This document shows, in pieces, positions 24,350-36,516 of a DNA stretch of 64,000 nucleotides; positions within the stretch are counted from its first letter, which is position 1; each line of letters starts with the position of its first letter. Source of the DNA: Molossus alvarezi (lineage: Eukaryota; Chordata; Mammalia; Chiroptera; Molossidae); contig CM073889.1 of assembly GCA_037176705.1 (NCBI GenBank), forward strand, positions 56,723,596-56,787,595, given 5' to 3'. The translations under genes were made by a program, and so were the position numbers. Below the pieces are notes generated by a model, which saw nothing but the letters and a program-made list of their open reading frames with translations, ran no database searches and was not told where the DNA came from.

Positions 24350-26760
24350 TCTTTTAACTCATCTTTATTGTTGAATGTATTATAGATGTTTCCCCTTTTT
24401 TTTATCCCATTGACTCCCTACTTTCCAGTTCCATCCTCCTCCTGCCTTCCCCACACTATTGTCAGTGTTCATTGGTATGCATATATGCATAGAAGTTCTT
24501 TGGTTTATCTGATCCTACCCTTCTTCCCCCCTTTCCTTTGAGTTTTATCAGCCTAACAACAAATTTGTACTTCTTAAATCATTCATGTTTTTCACCCATC
24601 CTCCCAGCCCCTGCCCATCTGGCAAGCAACAAAAAGTTCTCTGTATCTATGAGTCTGTTTCTGTTCTGCTTGCTCAGTTTGTTTGTAGATTCAATTGTTG
24701 ATAGATATGTATTATTTGCCATTCTATTGTTCATATTTTTGTTCCTCTTTTCCAAGAAGACCCTTCCACATTTTGTATAATACTGGTTTGGTAGTGATGA
24801 ACTCCTTTAGCTTCTTCTTGTCTGAGAAACTCTTTATATGTCCATCAATTCTAAATAATAGCTTTTCAGGATAGAGTAATCTTGGTTGTAGGTCATTGCT
24901 TTTCATCACCTTGAATATCTCTTGCCACTCCTTTCTGGCCTGCAAAGTTTCTTTTGAGAAATCAGCTGACAGTCTTATGGGAGCTCTTTTGTAGGTTACA
25001 GACTGCTTTTCTCTTGCTGCTTTTAAGATTCTTTGTTTTTAACCTTTGGCATTTTTATGATGATGTGTCTTGGTGTGAACCTCTTTGGGTTTATCTTGTT
25101 TGGGAGTCTCTTTGCTTCCTGGATTTGTATGTCTGTTTCCTTCACCAAGTTAGGGAAATTTTCTGTCATTATTATTTCAAATAGGTTTTCAATTTCTTGC
25201 TCTCTCTCTCTCTTCTCCTTCTGGCACCCCCATGATGCAAATATTGGTATGCTTGATGTTGTCCCAGAGGCTCCTTACAGTCTCCTCATGTTTGGATCTT
25301 TTTATTATTATTATTTTGCTGTTCTGATTGGGTATTCTTTGCTTTCTTATATTCAAAGTTGATGGTTTGCTTCTTGGCTTTACCTACTCTATTATTGATT
25401 CCCTGTAAATTATTTACTTCAGTTAGTGCCCCTTCATTTCTGATTTTTTGTTGTTGTTGTTTTTTTACTGATGTTGGTGTTCTCAGTTTCTTGGAGTTCT
25501 CCTTAAGTTCCTTGAAGGTCTCACTAAGTTCCTTGATTGTCTCACTAAGTTTCTTGAGAGTCCTTATAACCAGTGTTTTTAATTCTACATCTGATTGATT
25601 GCTCACCTCCATTTTATTTAGTTCTTTTCCTGGAGCTTTGTTCTTTTTTTTATTTGGGACATGTTTCTTTGTCTCCTCATATTGGCTGCTTTCTTGTTAC
25701 TGTTTCTATATATTGGTAGGCTTGCTATATCTCCTAGGCTTGGTAGGGTGACCTATTGTTGTAGGTGTTCTGTAGAACTTAGTAGAACAGCCTCCCTGAT
25801 CACCCCAGCTGGGACCTTGAGGTGCACCCCTCATGGGGACTGTACATCTTTCTGTTGTAATTGAGTCTTGCTTGCTGTTGGCACATCAATTGGAGAGAAT
25901 TTACTCAGGCTGATGAGCTGCAAGGACTGGCTCTGCCCACTGACCACTGGCCTCTGACTACCTTGAAGTGTCAGCTGTGCAGGTGTCCACTGCATAGAAC
26001 AAGATTTATTTCAGTAGGGCTCTGGTACCCACTGAATCCGCTCATTGAGTATGTCACTTGTGGAGGTGTTTAAGTGGTGGTGCTTTGATATGGTCTGAAA
26101 CTATCCACTGGGTGTGCTGGCTCTGGGGAAAGGTTATCCACGGACTGTGTTCTATTTGGGGCCAACCAGCATAAGCTATAAAGTGATCTGCCGATGGCTG
26201 CTTCTTTTGCTGGGCTTAGAGGTGCCCAGGAAAAGCCATATTGTGAACCAAGGCTGGTTGCTTCTTGTGCCAGGCTGGGGCCACTTAATGAGAAGTATAG
26301 GGCTTGCTAAGACCAGGTGCTGCTTATTTGAGAGATTTTAGGAAAATCTGAAGGAGGATCCAAGACAAGCTAATCCTATGGTAAAACCTATGGAAATAGC
26401 TTGGGATGGGGCAGGACCTCAGGGAATCACCAGTGTGGGGCAAACAGTGTGTTCTAGGTATCTGGAGTCCCAGATATGGTGGCTGTCTACTGCCTCAGGG
26501 AAGGGCTCACCAAAGGAACAATGGCCTCCAAAATGCTGTCAAACAGCTCAGTTCTTCTCTGTATGTTTCTGGTGCTTTTCAAGGTGCCTCCCCTCCAAGC
26601 TTAGAGGGAGTAAGTCCAAGTAAGTTCATGCACAGGCCCTTTAAGAGGAGCTGCGTGGGGCTCCACAAGCCTCAACCTCCCTCAGCCTCATTTCCCACTG
26701 GTTTCACAGCCAGAAGTGATGAGGACTTCTCTTCCTGGCACTAGAACCCTGAGCTGGGCC
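24350..26760 (-). mobile_element. HAL1-like (ORF2-less) L1 relative, antisense
   Basis: An L1-type 3' UTR at 24,350-24,560 is followed within about 150 bp by the ORF1 C-terminal domain (minus-strand LQARKEWQEIFKVMKSNDL...), with no ORF2 between. ORF1 continues to a coiled-coil N-terminus (LKKLSETIKELSETFKELKE) near 25,612, and a 5' UTR-like stretch extends to about 26,760. This is the layout of half-L1 (HAL1) elements. An internal deletion of a normal L1 is the alternative. Confidence 0.65.
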
Positions 26761-28311
26761 CTAAGCAAATTTTTAAATGTGTTTCATTAGAATCAAATCT
26801 ATAACCATGTCATTTTAAGAGTTTGTTTGTTTGTTTTGTCATTTACAGACCATCATTGTTTTGTTATAAGCATTTGCAAAGATGTTACATCTTCCGAAAG
26901 ATCCATGGAAAGGACTCTGATTTTAAGTTACATATCTATGAGAATAAATGTTCAGATAACCCCTTGAATTGGATGGAAAATACTAGAACTCTGGGGAACA
27001 TCTGAATTTATGGAAGTACTGGCAAGAAAATCAGGAGAAGCAGAATTTGGTTATGGGACTGAATGAACCAAAAATAATTATAGTTTTTGTAATATTTTTT
27101 AGTATTGCTGATGTTTAATCTTTTTATTTTCCACACATAAGGAAACTTATTTATTTTCTTAAAGCAATTTGGTAAATTATGCTTTCATAAGCAATATTGA
27201 GGCATTTGTATTTTTCTCCCTACCTGATCCCTCCAAAATTTGGAGCTCTTATTGAGTGATTATTGTTGTCATGGCAATATGTTTGCTTGCAAAAATACAA
27301 TAAAAATCTAATTTCTTCATAACAGGACATAACACCAGTTTCCAACTATGGTTTAATATTCCAAGACTTTGACTGGAATGTCTGAAAAACACATGCCATG
27401 ACTCTAGAATGTCATCAGAAAACTTTAAGGAATAAAAATTATCTTTGAAGTCAATAAAGCCCTTTGGAGAAAGGGTCTCGTACCTTGCTTATTCATATGG
27501 TTCATGACCATCTTTCCAAGTAAGGGACAGAGGTTGCTTTCCTGGGCGATGGCAAGAAAAAAACCTCAGGACATTTTGTGAGCCTCAGGGACTGAGGAAA
27601 TAGCCCAAATCTGTAGGTATTTCAGGCACCATTTGATAACATTGTGGCTTTAGCTTCTCCACCCTGAGAGGCTGACAGTTGACTGCTTACTAGAGCTCAA
27701 TCTAAAGATTCCTTATGAATGAATAGTATTCTATCAAAGTAAATTTAGGAAAACCTATCAATTGCTAAGCCTTGTTGTGTTTATGCAAATAATTAAGCCA
27801 AACTAGAACTAAACTGAATACAGTCTCTTTAACAGGAGGGTACTATTAGGGAGAGGAAAAAAAATTTGTCTCAATGAAAACCACAATACCCAATTATGGG
27901 TATTGAACTCTAGTGCAGTTAACTGTCTTCAAAGTCCTGTTATAAGGCCATATCTGTGTGTGCCATACATGCCTCAGACATCACCAGATGTCTGATGACA
28001 TCACCAGAGATGTTCTAACTGCAGACAATCTATTAAATTGTTACTGTGTGATTTCATTTTGGAAATAGTCTCAATTTGTTTATGATTTACTGTATATATT
28101 AACCTTTATGTTTTGTGTTCTTCTGTAAAGGATGTATGCCTATGTCCTTGTTTACCTAATTGCTTGCTCACACAGTACAGGCCTTACTATAGAAGACACT
28201 TGCATCACTGTGTCCTGAAAATAAGACTCAACAATTTGGACTTCTGATTGAGTCAGTGAAATACAGATGGTCTATTGGCTTAACTTAAAAACTGCTTCCC
28301 CCGCCTGACCA
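26761..28311. other. Unassigned interior of the sense ERV
   Basis: Mostly AT-rich with no open frame above 60 codons that resembles a known protein. It should be the 3' interior of the provirus if the two LTRs are a pair. Confidence 0.3.
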
Positions 28312-28523
28312 GTGTGGCTCACTGGTTGAGCACTGACCCATGCACCAAGAGGTCGCCAGTTTGATTCCCAGTCAGGACCCATGCTCAGGTTGTGGGCCTG
28401 ATCCCCAATGGGGGGCATGCATTTGGCAGCCAATCGATATTCTCTCTCATCAATGTTTCTATCTCTTTCCTCTCCTCTCTCTAAAAATATAAAGAAAAAA
28501 TATTTAAAACAAAAACAAAAACA
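28312..28523 (+). mobile_element. VES SINE
   Basis: Sense copy. AAAAACTGCTTCCCC before and AAAAACTGCTTTCCCC after give a clear target duplication. Confidence 0.85.
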
Positions 28524-28769
28524 AAAAACTGCTTTCCCCTTTTGGCTCCCCCATTCTTTTGTCAGGCATGGAGAATCTTAGGACTCCATCTCCCATCAGC
28601 AGGAAGCAGTTACAGAAGAGACCTAATGCTCCTTTTCCTTCAAAGGATTCAGAGCCAATATCCATAAGGGGAAAATATAATAGGCCAGGATAATACTGTT
28701 CAAGAACCAGACACTTTCCATTTAAAACTAATCTCATAGATATGAGATGATAAAATCAACAGGAGAGAA
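28524..28769 (+). other. ERV 3' end with polypurine tract
   Basis: Resembles the sequence downstream of env in ERV1 elements. It ends in AACAGGAGAGAA directly before the LTR TG, a plausible polypurine tract. Confidence 0.5.
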
Positions 28770-29059
28770 TGAAAGAGGCAGGAGAGAATAATAGCATAGA
28801 GAACTAATCACAGTGGAGTACTAACCATTGTTTTAATGTTACTCATCCTTGCTCTGTTAATCATGACTGCTTTGTTCTGATTAAAGAAAGCACATTCTGC
28901 CCTGGCCGGTTTGGCTCAGCGGTTAGAGCATCGGCCTGCGGTCCCCAGAGACCCCGGTTCGGTTCCCGCTAAGGGCACGTACTTCAGTTGCAGTTTTTCC
29001 CCGGCCCTGGTTGGGTTGTGCGGGTGGCAACTACTCGATGTGTCCCTTTCATGTTGATG

Positions 29060-29107
<48 letters not shown>

Positions 29108-29622
29108 CCACTCTATCTGAACAAAATATTTAAAAAAATGTCCTCGGGTGAGGATAAAAAAAAAAAAAAGAAAGAAAGCACATTCTGACCTGCCTGGGAA
29201 TTGTATGCCCTGAGACCTGGAAGTTAACCTTGAAATGTGGCCCATTCTCAATCTGAGAACTGCTTCCTCATTATGGAAAGACTAACAGCCTTAGAGTACT
29301 GGAAGTGGTGCACTGGAGACAACACTTCATAGGCCCCCGCCCATATTCCTCAGCAGGCATTACTTCCCCCCATGCCTGTAATCTTTAGCTATTTTACCCA
29401 TTGTTATTCCTTTTGCCTACTTCCCCATGTAATCTTTGGCCTTCTAACCAATATAAGCAGTTAGTTTATGAGAAGAAGGAGCAGATTTTACAGTATGACC
29501 TGGCTTCTCTCCCATACTGACAGCATTTTTGGAATAAACACTCATATATGATTCAATCTTGTCTCTGCTTAATTGGCTCAAGTAGTGACAGGGGGCCTGG
29601 ACCTGTTTATTGTCTGGTTTCA
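28770..29622 (+). mobile_element. 3' LTR of the sense-strand ERV, with VES inserted
   Basis: Starts TGAAAGAGGCAGGAGAG and ends TGTCTGGTTTCA. It pairs with the LTR at 14416-14953. Without the VES at 28900-29170 and its duplicated target, its length is about 565 bp. The outer flanks (AAAA at 14412-14415 and after 29622) fit a 4-bp duplication, though low complexity weakens this. Confidence 0.82.
28900..29170 (+). mobile_element. VES SINE inside the 3' LTR
   Basis: Full-length copy with a (TC)n run at 29062-29104. The 17-bp duplication AAAGAAAGCACATTCTG lies at 28883-28899 and 29171-29187. Confidence 0.93.
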
Positions 29623-29847
29623 AAAACACTATAAACCTATCACTGAAAAATATTGGCAGTCCACAGAAATAGCTGGTAATAGGTTTTGTGGATTTGGGAC
29701 TATAGGATGTATGAGAATATTTTATTTATAGCTATGGATTCTGTACAAATCTCCATCCTGTTTCATTGAGTTTCTTTACTGGAAGGATAGAAGAATTACA
29801 AGGGCTCATACATGGAATTATAAGCCCCTTTTTAAAAGTAATCTTGT
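29623..29847 (-). pseudogene. ERV1 reverse transcriptase N-terminal remnant
   Basis: The minus strand reads GLIIPCMSPCNSSILPVKK and RFVQNP, then YFSVIGL, matching the fingers/palm start of gammaretroviral reverse transcriptase up to the VxDLKDAFF site. Sequence breaks off at the LTR edge (29622), and the palm resumes at 14415. Some 16 residues are not accounted for at the break. Confidence 0.8.
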
Positions 29848-29920
29848 GCCCTGGCTCAGTGGTTGGAGCATAGACCTGCTGACCAGAGTCCCGGGTTCAG
29901 TTCCCGCTAGGAGCACATAC

Positions 29921-29963
<43 letters not shown>

Positions 29964-29965
29964 AT
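29848..29965 (+). mobile_element. Short-form VES with (AAAT)n tail
   Basis: tRNA-like part only, ending GGAGCACATAC, then (TAAA)n to 29965. The 10-bp duplication GTAATCTTGT lies at 29838-29847 and 29966-29975. Confidence 0.88.
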
Positions 29966-29976
29966 GTAATCTTGTA

Positions 29977-30150
29977 GCCCTGGCTGGTGTTGCTCAGTGG
30001 TTAAAGCACTGGCCTATGCACTGAATGGTCAAGGGTTCAATTCTCAGTGAAGTGCACACACCTGGGTTGCAGGTTTGAGCCCCAGCCTGTTCAAGGCATG
30101 TGTGGGAGACAAGCAATCAATGTATCTCTCTCACATTAATGTTTCTTTCC
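29977..30150 (+). mobile_element. VES SINE, 3' truncated by the next VES
   Basis: Sense copy that ends in ATTAATGTTTCTTTCC where an inverted VES begins. Confidence 0.78.
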
Positions 30151-30403
30151 TTTTTTTTTTCTTTTTTATCCTCACCCGAGGACATTTTTTTTATTTTTTT
30201 ATTTTGTTCAGATAGAGTGGGAGGGAGAGAGAGAGAGAGAAACATCCACGTAAAAGGGACACATCGAGTGGTTGCCACCTACACGACCCAACCAAGGCCG
30301 AGGACAAACTGCAACTGAGGTATGTGACCTTAGCGGGAACCTAACCCAGGTCTCTCTGGACCGCAGGCTGATGCTCTAACTGCTGAGCCAAACTGGCCAG
30401 GGC
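30151..30403 (-). mobile_element. VES SINE, inverted relative to its left neighbour
   Basis: Full-length antisense copy beginning with poly(T) and ending GGCCAGGGC. Confidence 0.85.
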
Positions 30404-30656
30404 TCCTTTTTTTTTTAATCCTCACCTGAGGGTATTTTTCCATTTATCTTCAGATAGAGTGGGAGGGAAGGAGGGAGGAAGAGATAGAGAAAGACAGAAA
30501 CATCAATGTGAGAGAGACATATCACAGGTTGCTACCCGCACAACCCCAGCCAGGGCCAGGAATGAACTGAGGTATGTGCCCTTGTCTGGAAATCAAACCC
30601 ACGACTCTTTGGTCCTCGAGCCGATGCTCTAACCACTGGGCGAAACTGGCCAGGGC
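30404..30656 (-). mobile_element. VES SINE, tandem to the preceding one
   Basis: Antisense copy, somewhat more diverged, ending GGCCAGGGC at 30656. Confidence 0.83.
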
Positions 30657-30990
30657 TAAATATTCGAAGTGAAATAAGCCAAGCAGAAAAAGACAAATAC
30701 CACATGATCTCACTTATATACAGAATATAATGACATAACAGTCTGAGGAATACGGCAGACCCAGAAACATGGAAGTAGGGCACAGACTGACATCCCTCAG
30801 AAGAGGGGGTGGGGGGGTGGGAAGAGATAAACCACAGAACTTATATGCATGTATGCATGACCAATGGACATGGACAACAAAGCCGGGGACGGCGGTGGGG
30901 CGGGGTGGGGTGGGGAGGGGGGTGCCAATGGGGTAAAAAAGGAGAAACATCTGCAACAAAAAAATAAATAAAAAATTAAAAAAAAACTTA
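30657..30990 (+). mobile_element. L1 3' end fragment
   Basis: Last ORF2 codons (AAGCAGAAAAAGACAAATAC), the 3' UTR with G-rich run, and a tail CAACAAAAAAATAAATAAA. Same subfamily as the truncated L1 at 11.4-12.3 kb. Confidence 0.9.
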
Positions 30991-31285
30991 CATATAAAAT
31001 AAAATAAAATGTATTATAAAAGAAACTTTAGATAGTTTCAAATAGTGTCTGTAAAAACAGAGAGAGAGAGAGAGAGAGGAATTTAATGTACTAGTTCATT
31101 TCCCCCAATAGCTATTAAAAGAATTGCATAGTAATATAAACTTTTTTTAATGTTTAAACCTCTGACTACATACCTTGGCACAGGCAAGGTTAGTGTGGTC
31201 TGAGATGGGACTTGTGCCTCTTTTAGGCCACTAGCCTGGCCTCACCCTTCCTATGTGTGTGTCCCAGAACAACCAGAGTGAACTT

Positions 31286-31460
31286 TAAATTTTTTTAAAA
31301 AATTTATTGATTGATATTTAAAGAGAGAGGGAGAGAACCATTGATTTTTCCACTTACGTATTCATTTGTTGATTCTTATATGTTCCCTGACCAGAGATTG
31401 AACCCAAAACGTTGGCATATCCGGACAATACTGTAACCAACTGAGCTACCTGGCCAGAAC
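31286..31460 (-). mobile_element. Old VES-like SINE
   Basis: Antisense, strongly diverged, ending GAGCTACCTGGCCAGAAC. Confidence 0.6.
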
Positions 31461-34184
31461 CCAGAGTGAAATTTCAAAGATGCAAGTCAGCCCATCACTT
31501 CCTGCTCATACCCCCTCTCTAGGTGCTCAGTATTTACAAACATATTAGGCTCATTACAACCAGTGCTGCTCTGAGTCCTTCACAAATAGTAACTCAACAC
31601 CCCAAGCGAGGAGAGAATTACTATCAAATCACCTCCCATTTACAGAGAGGCAAACAAGCAGAGTAGCGACCAGACAGTAAGAGAGAGCCAGGGTGGGAAC
31701 TCCTGGCCTCTGGCCCTGGCCCTGGCCCTGGGTTCCGGCCATGCTGATCCCTCCAGTCTCATGTCAGGCTCCTTCAGGCTCCCAGGACTTTGCAAAAACC
31801 CCTGCCCTCCATCCAGCAAGACCACTGGTCAGCTTGGTAAGCTCCCTGTCCCTACCCCTCCTCCCTGCCTGAATGCTAACTTATTCAACTGATCATTCAT
31901 CTTGGTCATTCAGACCTTATAGCTTCCCCTACAACCAACACAAATGAAATGCACTGGGGAAGGAAAGGAAAAGATCCCCAAAGTTCTGGAGAATAACAAG
32001 AGTAAAAAGGTGGGACTTGTGGGGTATGAGACAATTGCAGGAAGGGCCGACATGCCCAGCATTCAGCCTGTGAAAGAGCAATAATCTTCTGATGTTTCCC
32101 CAGGGCTGAGGGCACCACTCTGATTTCAACCTGCTGTTCCCAATGCAGGATGGAGCCAAGAGGCCTTGGGGCATGGCTCTGTGTTGCTGGTAAAAGTGGG
32201 TTCTTGCAGTGTCCAGAGAAAAAGCACTTTTAGCAACCCACAAGGGAGGATAAGGTATGGTGGTAAGATTTGGGTGGAAACAGAGGTGGCCCCTGGGTTC
32301 CCAATGTTCCATCGCTGACCATCCACCATGGAAAATTGGGGCTGGAAATAGGGCCAATGTCAGATATTCTGTACCATATTAAATTTTAGTCCAGTCCAGA
32401 GTTTGTCACCATCTGGCTAGCTTAGCTTGTGTTCCTGGCTGCAATCCATTGCTATGCTGCTGTATCCAGGCTCCTGCCTGGAGCCTGCATTTGGAATCTG
32501 TGTGGCTGTTGAACACTGGGCCACTGGGCCACTAAGGCCACATGGCTACGGAGTGTGTGAAGGAACAGGGTGAGCTTGTGTTGAGAGAGAGAGAGAGAGA
32601 GAGAGAGACTGGCTTTGTTCCCTGGAGTTATATTATCTCAGGCTTGGGAAGGACCAGGACTTTATTCAAAATAACCAATCAATTTCCTAAGTTTTTTGGG
32701 GGGTGGGGGAGAGACTAATGAGTCTACCCTCTGATCAATCCATTCTTTCCCTAGGCTAGACTGACAGGCCTCTATAGTTGCCATTTTGACTTCTACTGTG
32801 CATGTGCTTACCTCCCTCTTCATTGTTCCTTCCCCCAGTTATCTGCAGAATGGACTGGTGGTTTCCTGGGAAATGTGGGAAGCTGTAACTTCCTGGTGAA
32901 ACTGTCTGATTCCCTTTGCTCTTTAATAAAATCTAGCTACCTACACTAACATCTGGGCCTCAGGAACCAAATGGGGTGGTGGGGGGGGATGTGGAGGGTT
33001 GTAAGCCTAAAGGACATCCTGAGAAAGCCACCTCTGACTTCCCCAAATAATGTCATAGCCTTGCAGGAAAGGCCAGGAGGCCCTCCTCAAGGAGGAGACT
33101 GGCCAGAGGCTGAGAGAAAATGGAGGTACAGTACCCCTCCTGGAATGAGGCCCAACACAGCCAGAGGCTAGTGGGGTGGAAAGTTGAAGGAGCCAATCAG
33201 AAGGTCTCCTCCCCCTTTCACATCTCTTCATCAGCTTCTCCCTGCCCTTCATCCTGAGATTGCAGAGCAAGCTGCTACCAGGCTGGCCAGGGTTCTTCCC
33301 TGGTTCTGACTGTGGCTCATCCTCAGTCCCTGTGCCTGTGAAATGTAAGGCAATGATGATTTAAACACTACAGCTGTATGAACAACATTTGATATGTAGT
33401 AAGTGCTCAATAAATGAGTGCTAGAAAGATTTATGGCTCAGAAGCCAGTCCTTATCAGGCCTGAGGGGGAAGCAGCCTCTGTGTCCTCAGTCAGTCTTAT
33501 CCCACTAAAAATCCACCAGGGCTCCCAAGGGCAGGTAGTTGGGTGGGTAACTTCACCAGGAGGAGCTCAGAGGGGAAGCTGTGCCCTGAGAGGAGTCCTA
33601 AAATGTGGGGAGGGGTGTGATGAGGAGCTCAGCTGGGAGATTTTAGGACTCCCATAAACAAGGGCTGCCAACTCAAGGCCCATATGTCAGGGAACCACCT
33701 AACCCCCGAGGAGACCCTGCTGGGCAGCCTAACCTCTCCATGAGGATCCCCAACTCCAGAAACTGCCCCCACCCCATCCCCACCCCACCCCTTTCACTGG
33801 GGCTCAGGTTCCCAGTGAATTCAAGGTTTACTGCCACATAGACTCTCCTCTTACTCCCTCCTGGTCATCTCTGTGCCTATGAGAAGGTGGCTTGGATTTA
33901 AGAAGCACTCAGCAAGGAAGAACCAAAGTGGGGTGGGGAGGGGGTCCTGGGGAAGGAGGTTAAGAGATCCCACCCCAGGCGTAGCCCAGGGCCTTGGGGG
34001 CTGGTTTGTGCACTGGCAGAGGGAGCTCATTCCTAGGTGACCCTCCCTGGGACCTCTAATCACACCAGAGTAGGAAGCCCCAGTGAGCCTCTTCCACCTA
34101 CCACAATGCCCTGGAAGGTGCAAGGAGCACATGGTCAACCAAACCACATGTGTAGTCCACAGGGAGCCTATGGCTCAGTGTCAG
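31461..34184. other. Intergenic stretch downstream of the ABTB1 pseudogene
   Basis: No exon with conserved protein was recognised. It holds (CCCTGG)n at about 31705-31730, (GA)n at 32584-32606, a G-run near 32695-32715 and an L2/MIR-type 3' end (GTAAGTGCTCAATAAATG) at about 33,395. In human, MGLL lies beyond ABTB1, but no MGLL peptide was seen here. Confidence 0.5.
33350..33425 (+). repeat. L2/MIR-like 3' end
   Basis: ATATGTAGTAAGTGCTCAATAAATGAG is the usual terminal phrase of these old mammalian repeats. Confidence 0.55.
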
Positions 34185-34396
34185 TCAGCAGTCCAGGCCA
34201 ATGGACATCAGCAGGTCCTCAGCAGGACATCAGCAGTATAACTGATGCTCCATCTCCTTCATGTTACTGTAGGTCTGCATCATGCTGGTCATGAGAAAAT
34301 GATATCATCTATCAGTGGGAAGGAGTCTTACTCCGGCAGGGCCACCACGGCTGTTGCCTCATCCCTCACAGCTTCTGAGAAGTCCTACTCCACCAG
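34185..34396 (-). pseudogene. ABTB1: ABTB1 last exon remnant with conserved C-terminus
   Basis: After a CACAG acceptor the frame reads LVE, TAG, DFSEAVRDEATAVVALPE, then TAG again and DSFPLIDDIIF. Later parts sit in shifted frames, but the end still reads EDLLMSIGLDC followed by TGA at 34187-34185, matching the family C-terminus. Confidence 0.86.
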
Positions 34397-34889
34397 CTGT
34401 GAACAGGTTGGCTCAGGGCTTGCCACTGCTCATCACCCACCACAGCCTGCCCCCACCCACTGAAGCTCCTACCAGTCCACCTTCTTGATAACTTTGGCCA
34501 TGTACTCAGTGCACGGATCCTCAAGGCATGCCAAATGGAACAGCTTGGCCACATGCCACATGCCTACCATGCTGTCCTCATCCAGCAGCTGGGCCAGACT
34601 GTGGCCACACAGTTGTTTCAGGCTCAGTAACAGGTACATGTTGGCCATACTCAGTACGTTGTAGGCCACCTCGTTAGGCACCTGCAGTAAAATAATGGAT
34701 GAAGGAGGGTGCACCCTAAGGTCACCAAGGCCTCTTAAGGGCCCGGCAGTAAGGCTGGGACCTGCTGGGCAGAGAGTGGAGGCTTTAGGCAGAGCAGGAG
34801 CTCCCTACCCTTACCAGGTGCCTGCCCCAGATCCCTGCAGCCACCTGTGGGACTAGAAGGGACACAAGAGTCTGGGGTTCCCATGCCTC

Positions 34890-35010
34890 AGGCAGGGCAG
34901 AGCCTGTGCTTGGACAAATCACTTCACCTCTGAGCTTCATATCCTCTGTGAGATGCAGACAATTATGCCTGCCTCAAAGGCTGTCAGAAAAGTGACAAGT
35001 TGCTTCTCGA
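34890..35010 (+). repeat. MIR SINE fragment
   Basis: GACAAATCACTTCACCTCTG...TGAGATG... matches the MIR core in sense orientation. Lies in an ABTB1 intron. Confidence 0.6.
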
Positions 35011-35214
35011 AAAACTGAGGCAGGGACCCTACTAAAAAGGTGGGGGAGTAACTATTTACTAGCTCCCTCACACCCACAGATGCTGCAGGATTTAGGACAC
35101 AGCCATAGTTGTACCCTGTGCTAGGAGAAACCACATGCTCAGCTCTGGCCCAGACTTTGCATGGCCACAGAGAGCAGGCTGGAAATAGAGCAGACAGGAC
35201 CTCTGCTAAGCCCA

Positions 35215-35440
35215 TCACAGGCAATGGTGCATGGTGCTTACTTGTGCCAGGCACTGTACTTGCAACATGCACATTCATTTGCACAAAACCTTAGGAAGTA
35301 ACAATTATCAGTGTCCTCATTTTCTACAGGGGGAAACTGAGGCACAAAGCAGTTGAGTATATAGCCCAAGATCACACAGCTCTGGTGTGAGGGTGGGGGC
35401 GGCCCAGGTTTGGAGCCCAAGTCCTTGCTCTGAGTCATTA
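35215..35440 (-). repeat. MIR SINE
   Basis: GTGCCAGGCACTGTACTTGC, GGGGAAACTGAGGCAC and AAGATCACACAGCT phrases show an antisense MIR in an ABTB1 intron. Confidence 0.75.
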
Positions 35441-35840
35441 AGAAGCTGCCTTCTGGGTGGCAAAGCTCTTTCTGGAGTTGGGATGAGCCAGGGTGGATAC
35501 TAGGTGGCAGGGGCCAAGGAGCTGAACTATCCACAGGAGAAATGAAATAAGGAGGTAGGAGGAGTTCTCTAAAGGGCTAGGTGGTTAAGTACTGTGTATT
35601 ATAGGGTTTCTGTCACAGCTGCTCAGCTCTACCATGTGCAAAAGCTGCCACAGAAATGAATGAGTATTGCTGTTCCAGTGAAAATCCATTTACAAAACAG
35701 TCTAGATATGGCCTGCAGCCCAAGATGGAGTGGACAACCAGCAAATTGCTTCCCTGGGGGCACTCAGATCCACATGAAGGAGAAGTAAATTTCTCTCTTC
35801 TGTAAGTTACCATATTTGGGAGTTTCTTTGTTACAGTGGC

Positions 35841-35845
<5 letters not shown>

Positions 35846-35884
<39 letters not shown>
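35846..35884 (+). repeat. (CA)n microsatellite
   Basis: About 19 CA units. Short ORFs through it are artefacts. Confidence 0.95.
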
Positions 35885-35887
<3 letters not shown>

Positions 35888-36349
35888 TACCCTGGCAGAG
35901 AACACTTTTGGTACTATCTGCTGCCTACTCTGTCACCCTGTGTTAGGGAGGCTTTGGGGCAGGTGAAGACACAGGGAGGAAAAGAACCCCAGGAGTCTGC
36001 AGCAAACTAAAGGCAGGAGGCTCAGGGCTCCCTACTATTGTGGGAATCCAGGGTTACTGTCCTATGGCTGAAGTTAGGGACCTCACATGGCTGACACTAT
36101 GTCCCCAAGTGTCATGTGCTCATGACACAGGTCTTGTCACTCTTTCCTGTTCTGGAATCTACTGAGGACCCCTCTGAAATGAGCCCCACACTTCCTCTCC
36201 AGCCTCATGGTAAATCTGTCCCTCAGAGCCAGTCGGGACCTGGGCAAACCCTTGAAGCCCCACAGTGACATGGGCTATGTAGTGCTGACCACTGTGCCCT
36301 CCCACCCCTTGCCCCTGGCACAGTGCACACAGCCCACTTTAGCCTGCAC

Positions 36350-36516
36350 CTTAATGTGATTGCTGAATATGTAGTGAAGCACATGGGTGAAGACGGAGGG
36401 AGAGAGACTATGCAGGGTGATGGGGGGAGGCCACCAGAGGCCTCTAGCCCTTTGTTTTCTCAGAAGTGGTCATCCAGCAGGGCCCAGAAGTTGTCACTAT
36501 AGCCACAAAAGAAGTC
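36350..36516 (-). pseudogene. ABTB1: ABTB1 second BTB exon remnant (TGA in DDHFR)
   Basis: The exon begins DFFCGYSDNFWALLDDHF and then has TGA at 36460-36462, where the family has Arg. Downstream, ITLHSLSPSVFTHVLHYI is readable only in another frame, so an indel follows the stop. The acceptor (CCCCAG) and a GT donor are still present. Confidence 0.86.

Noticed and set aside
31461..34184. Terminal MGLL exons
   Set aside because: MGLL follows ABTB1 in human, but no MGLL C-terminal peptide was seen on the plus strand, so it must lie further left or be displaced.
35816..36010. Small ORF rich in His-Thr
   Set aside because: It is translation of the (CA)n microsatellite.
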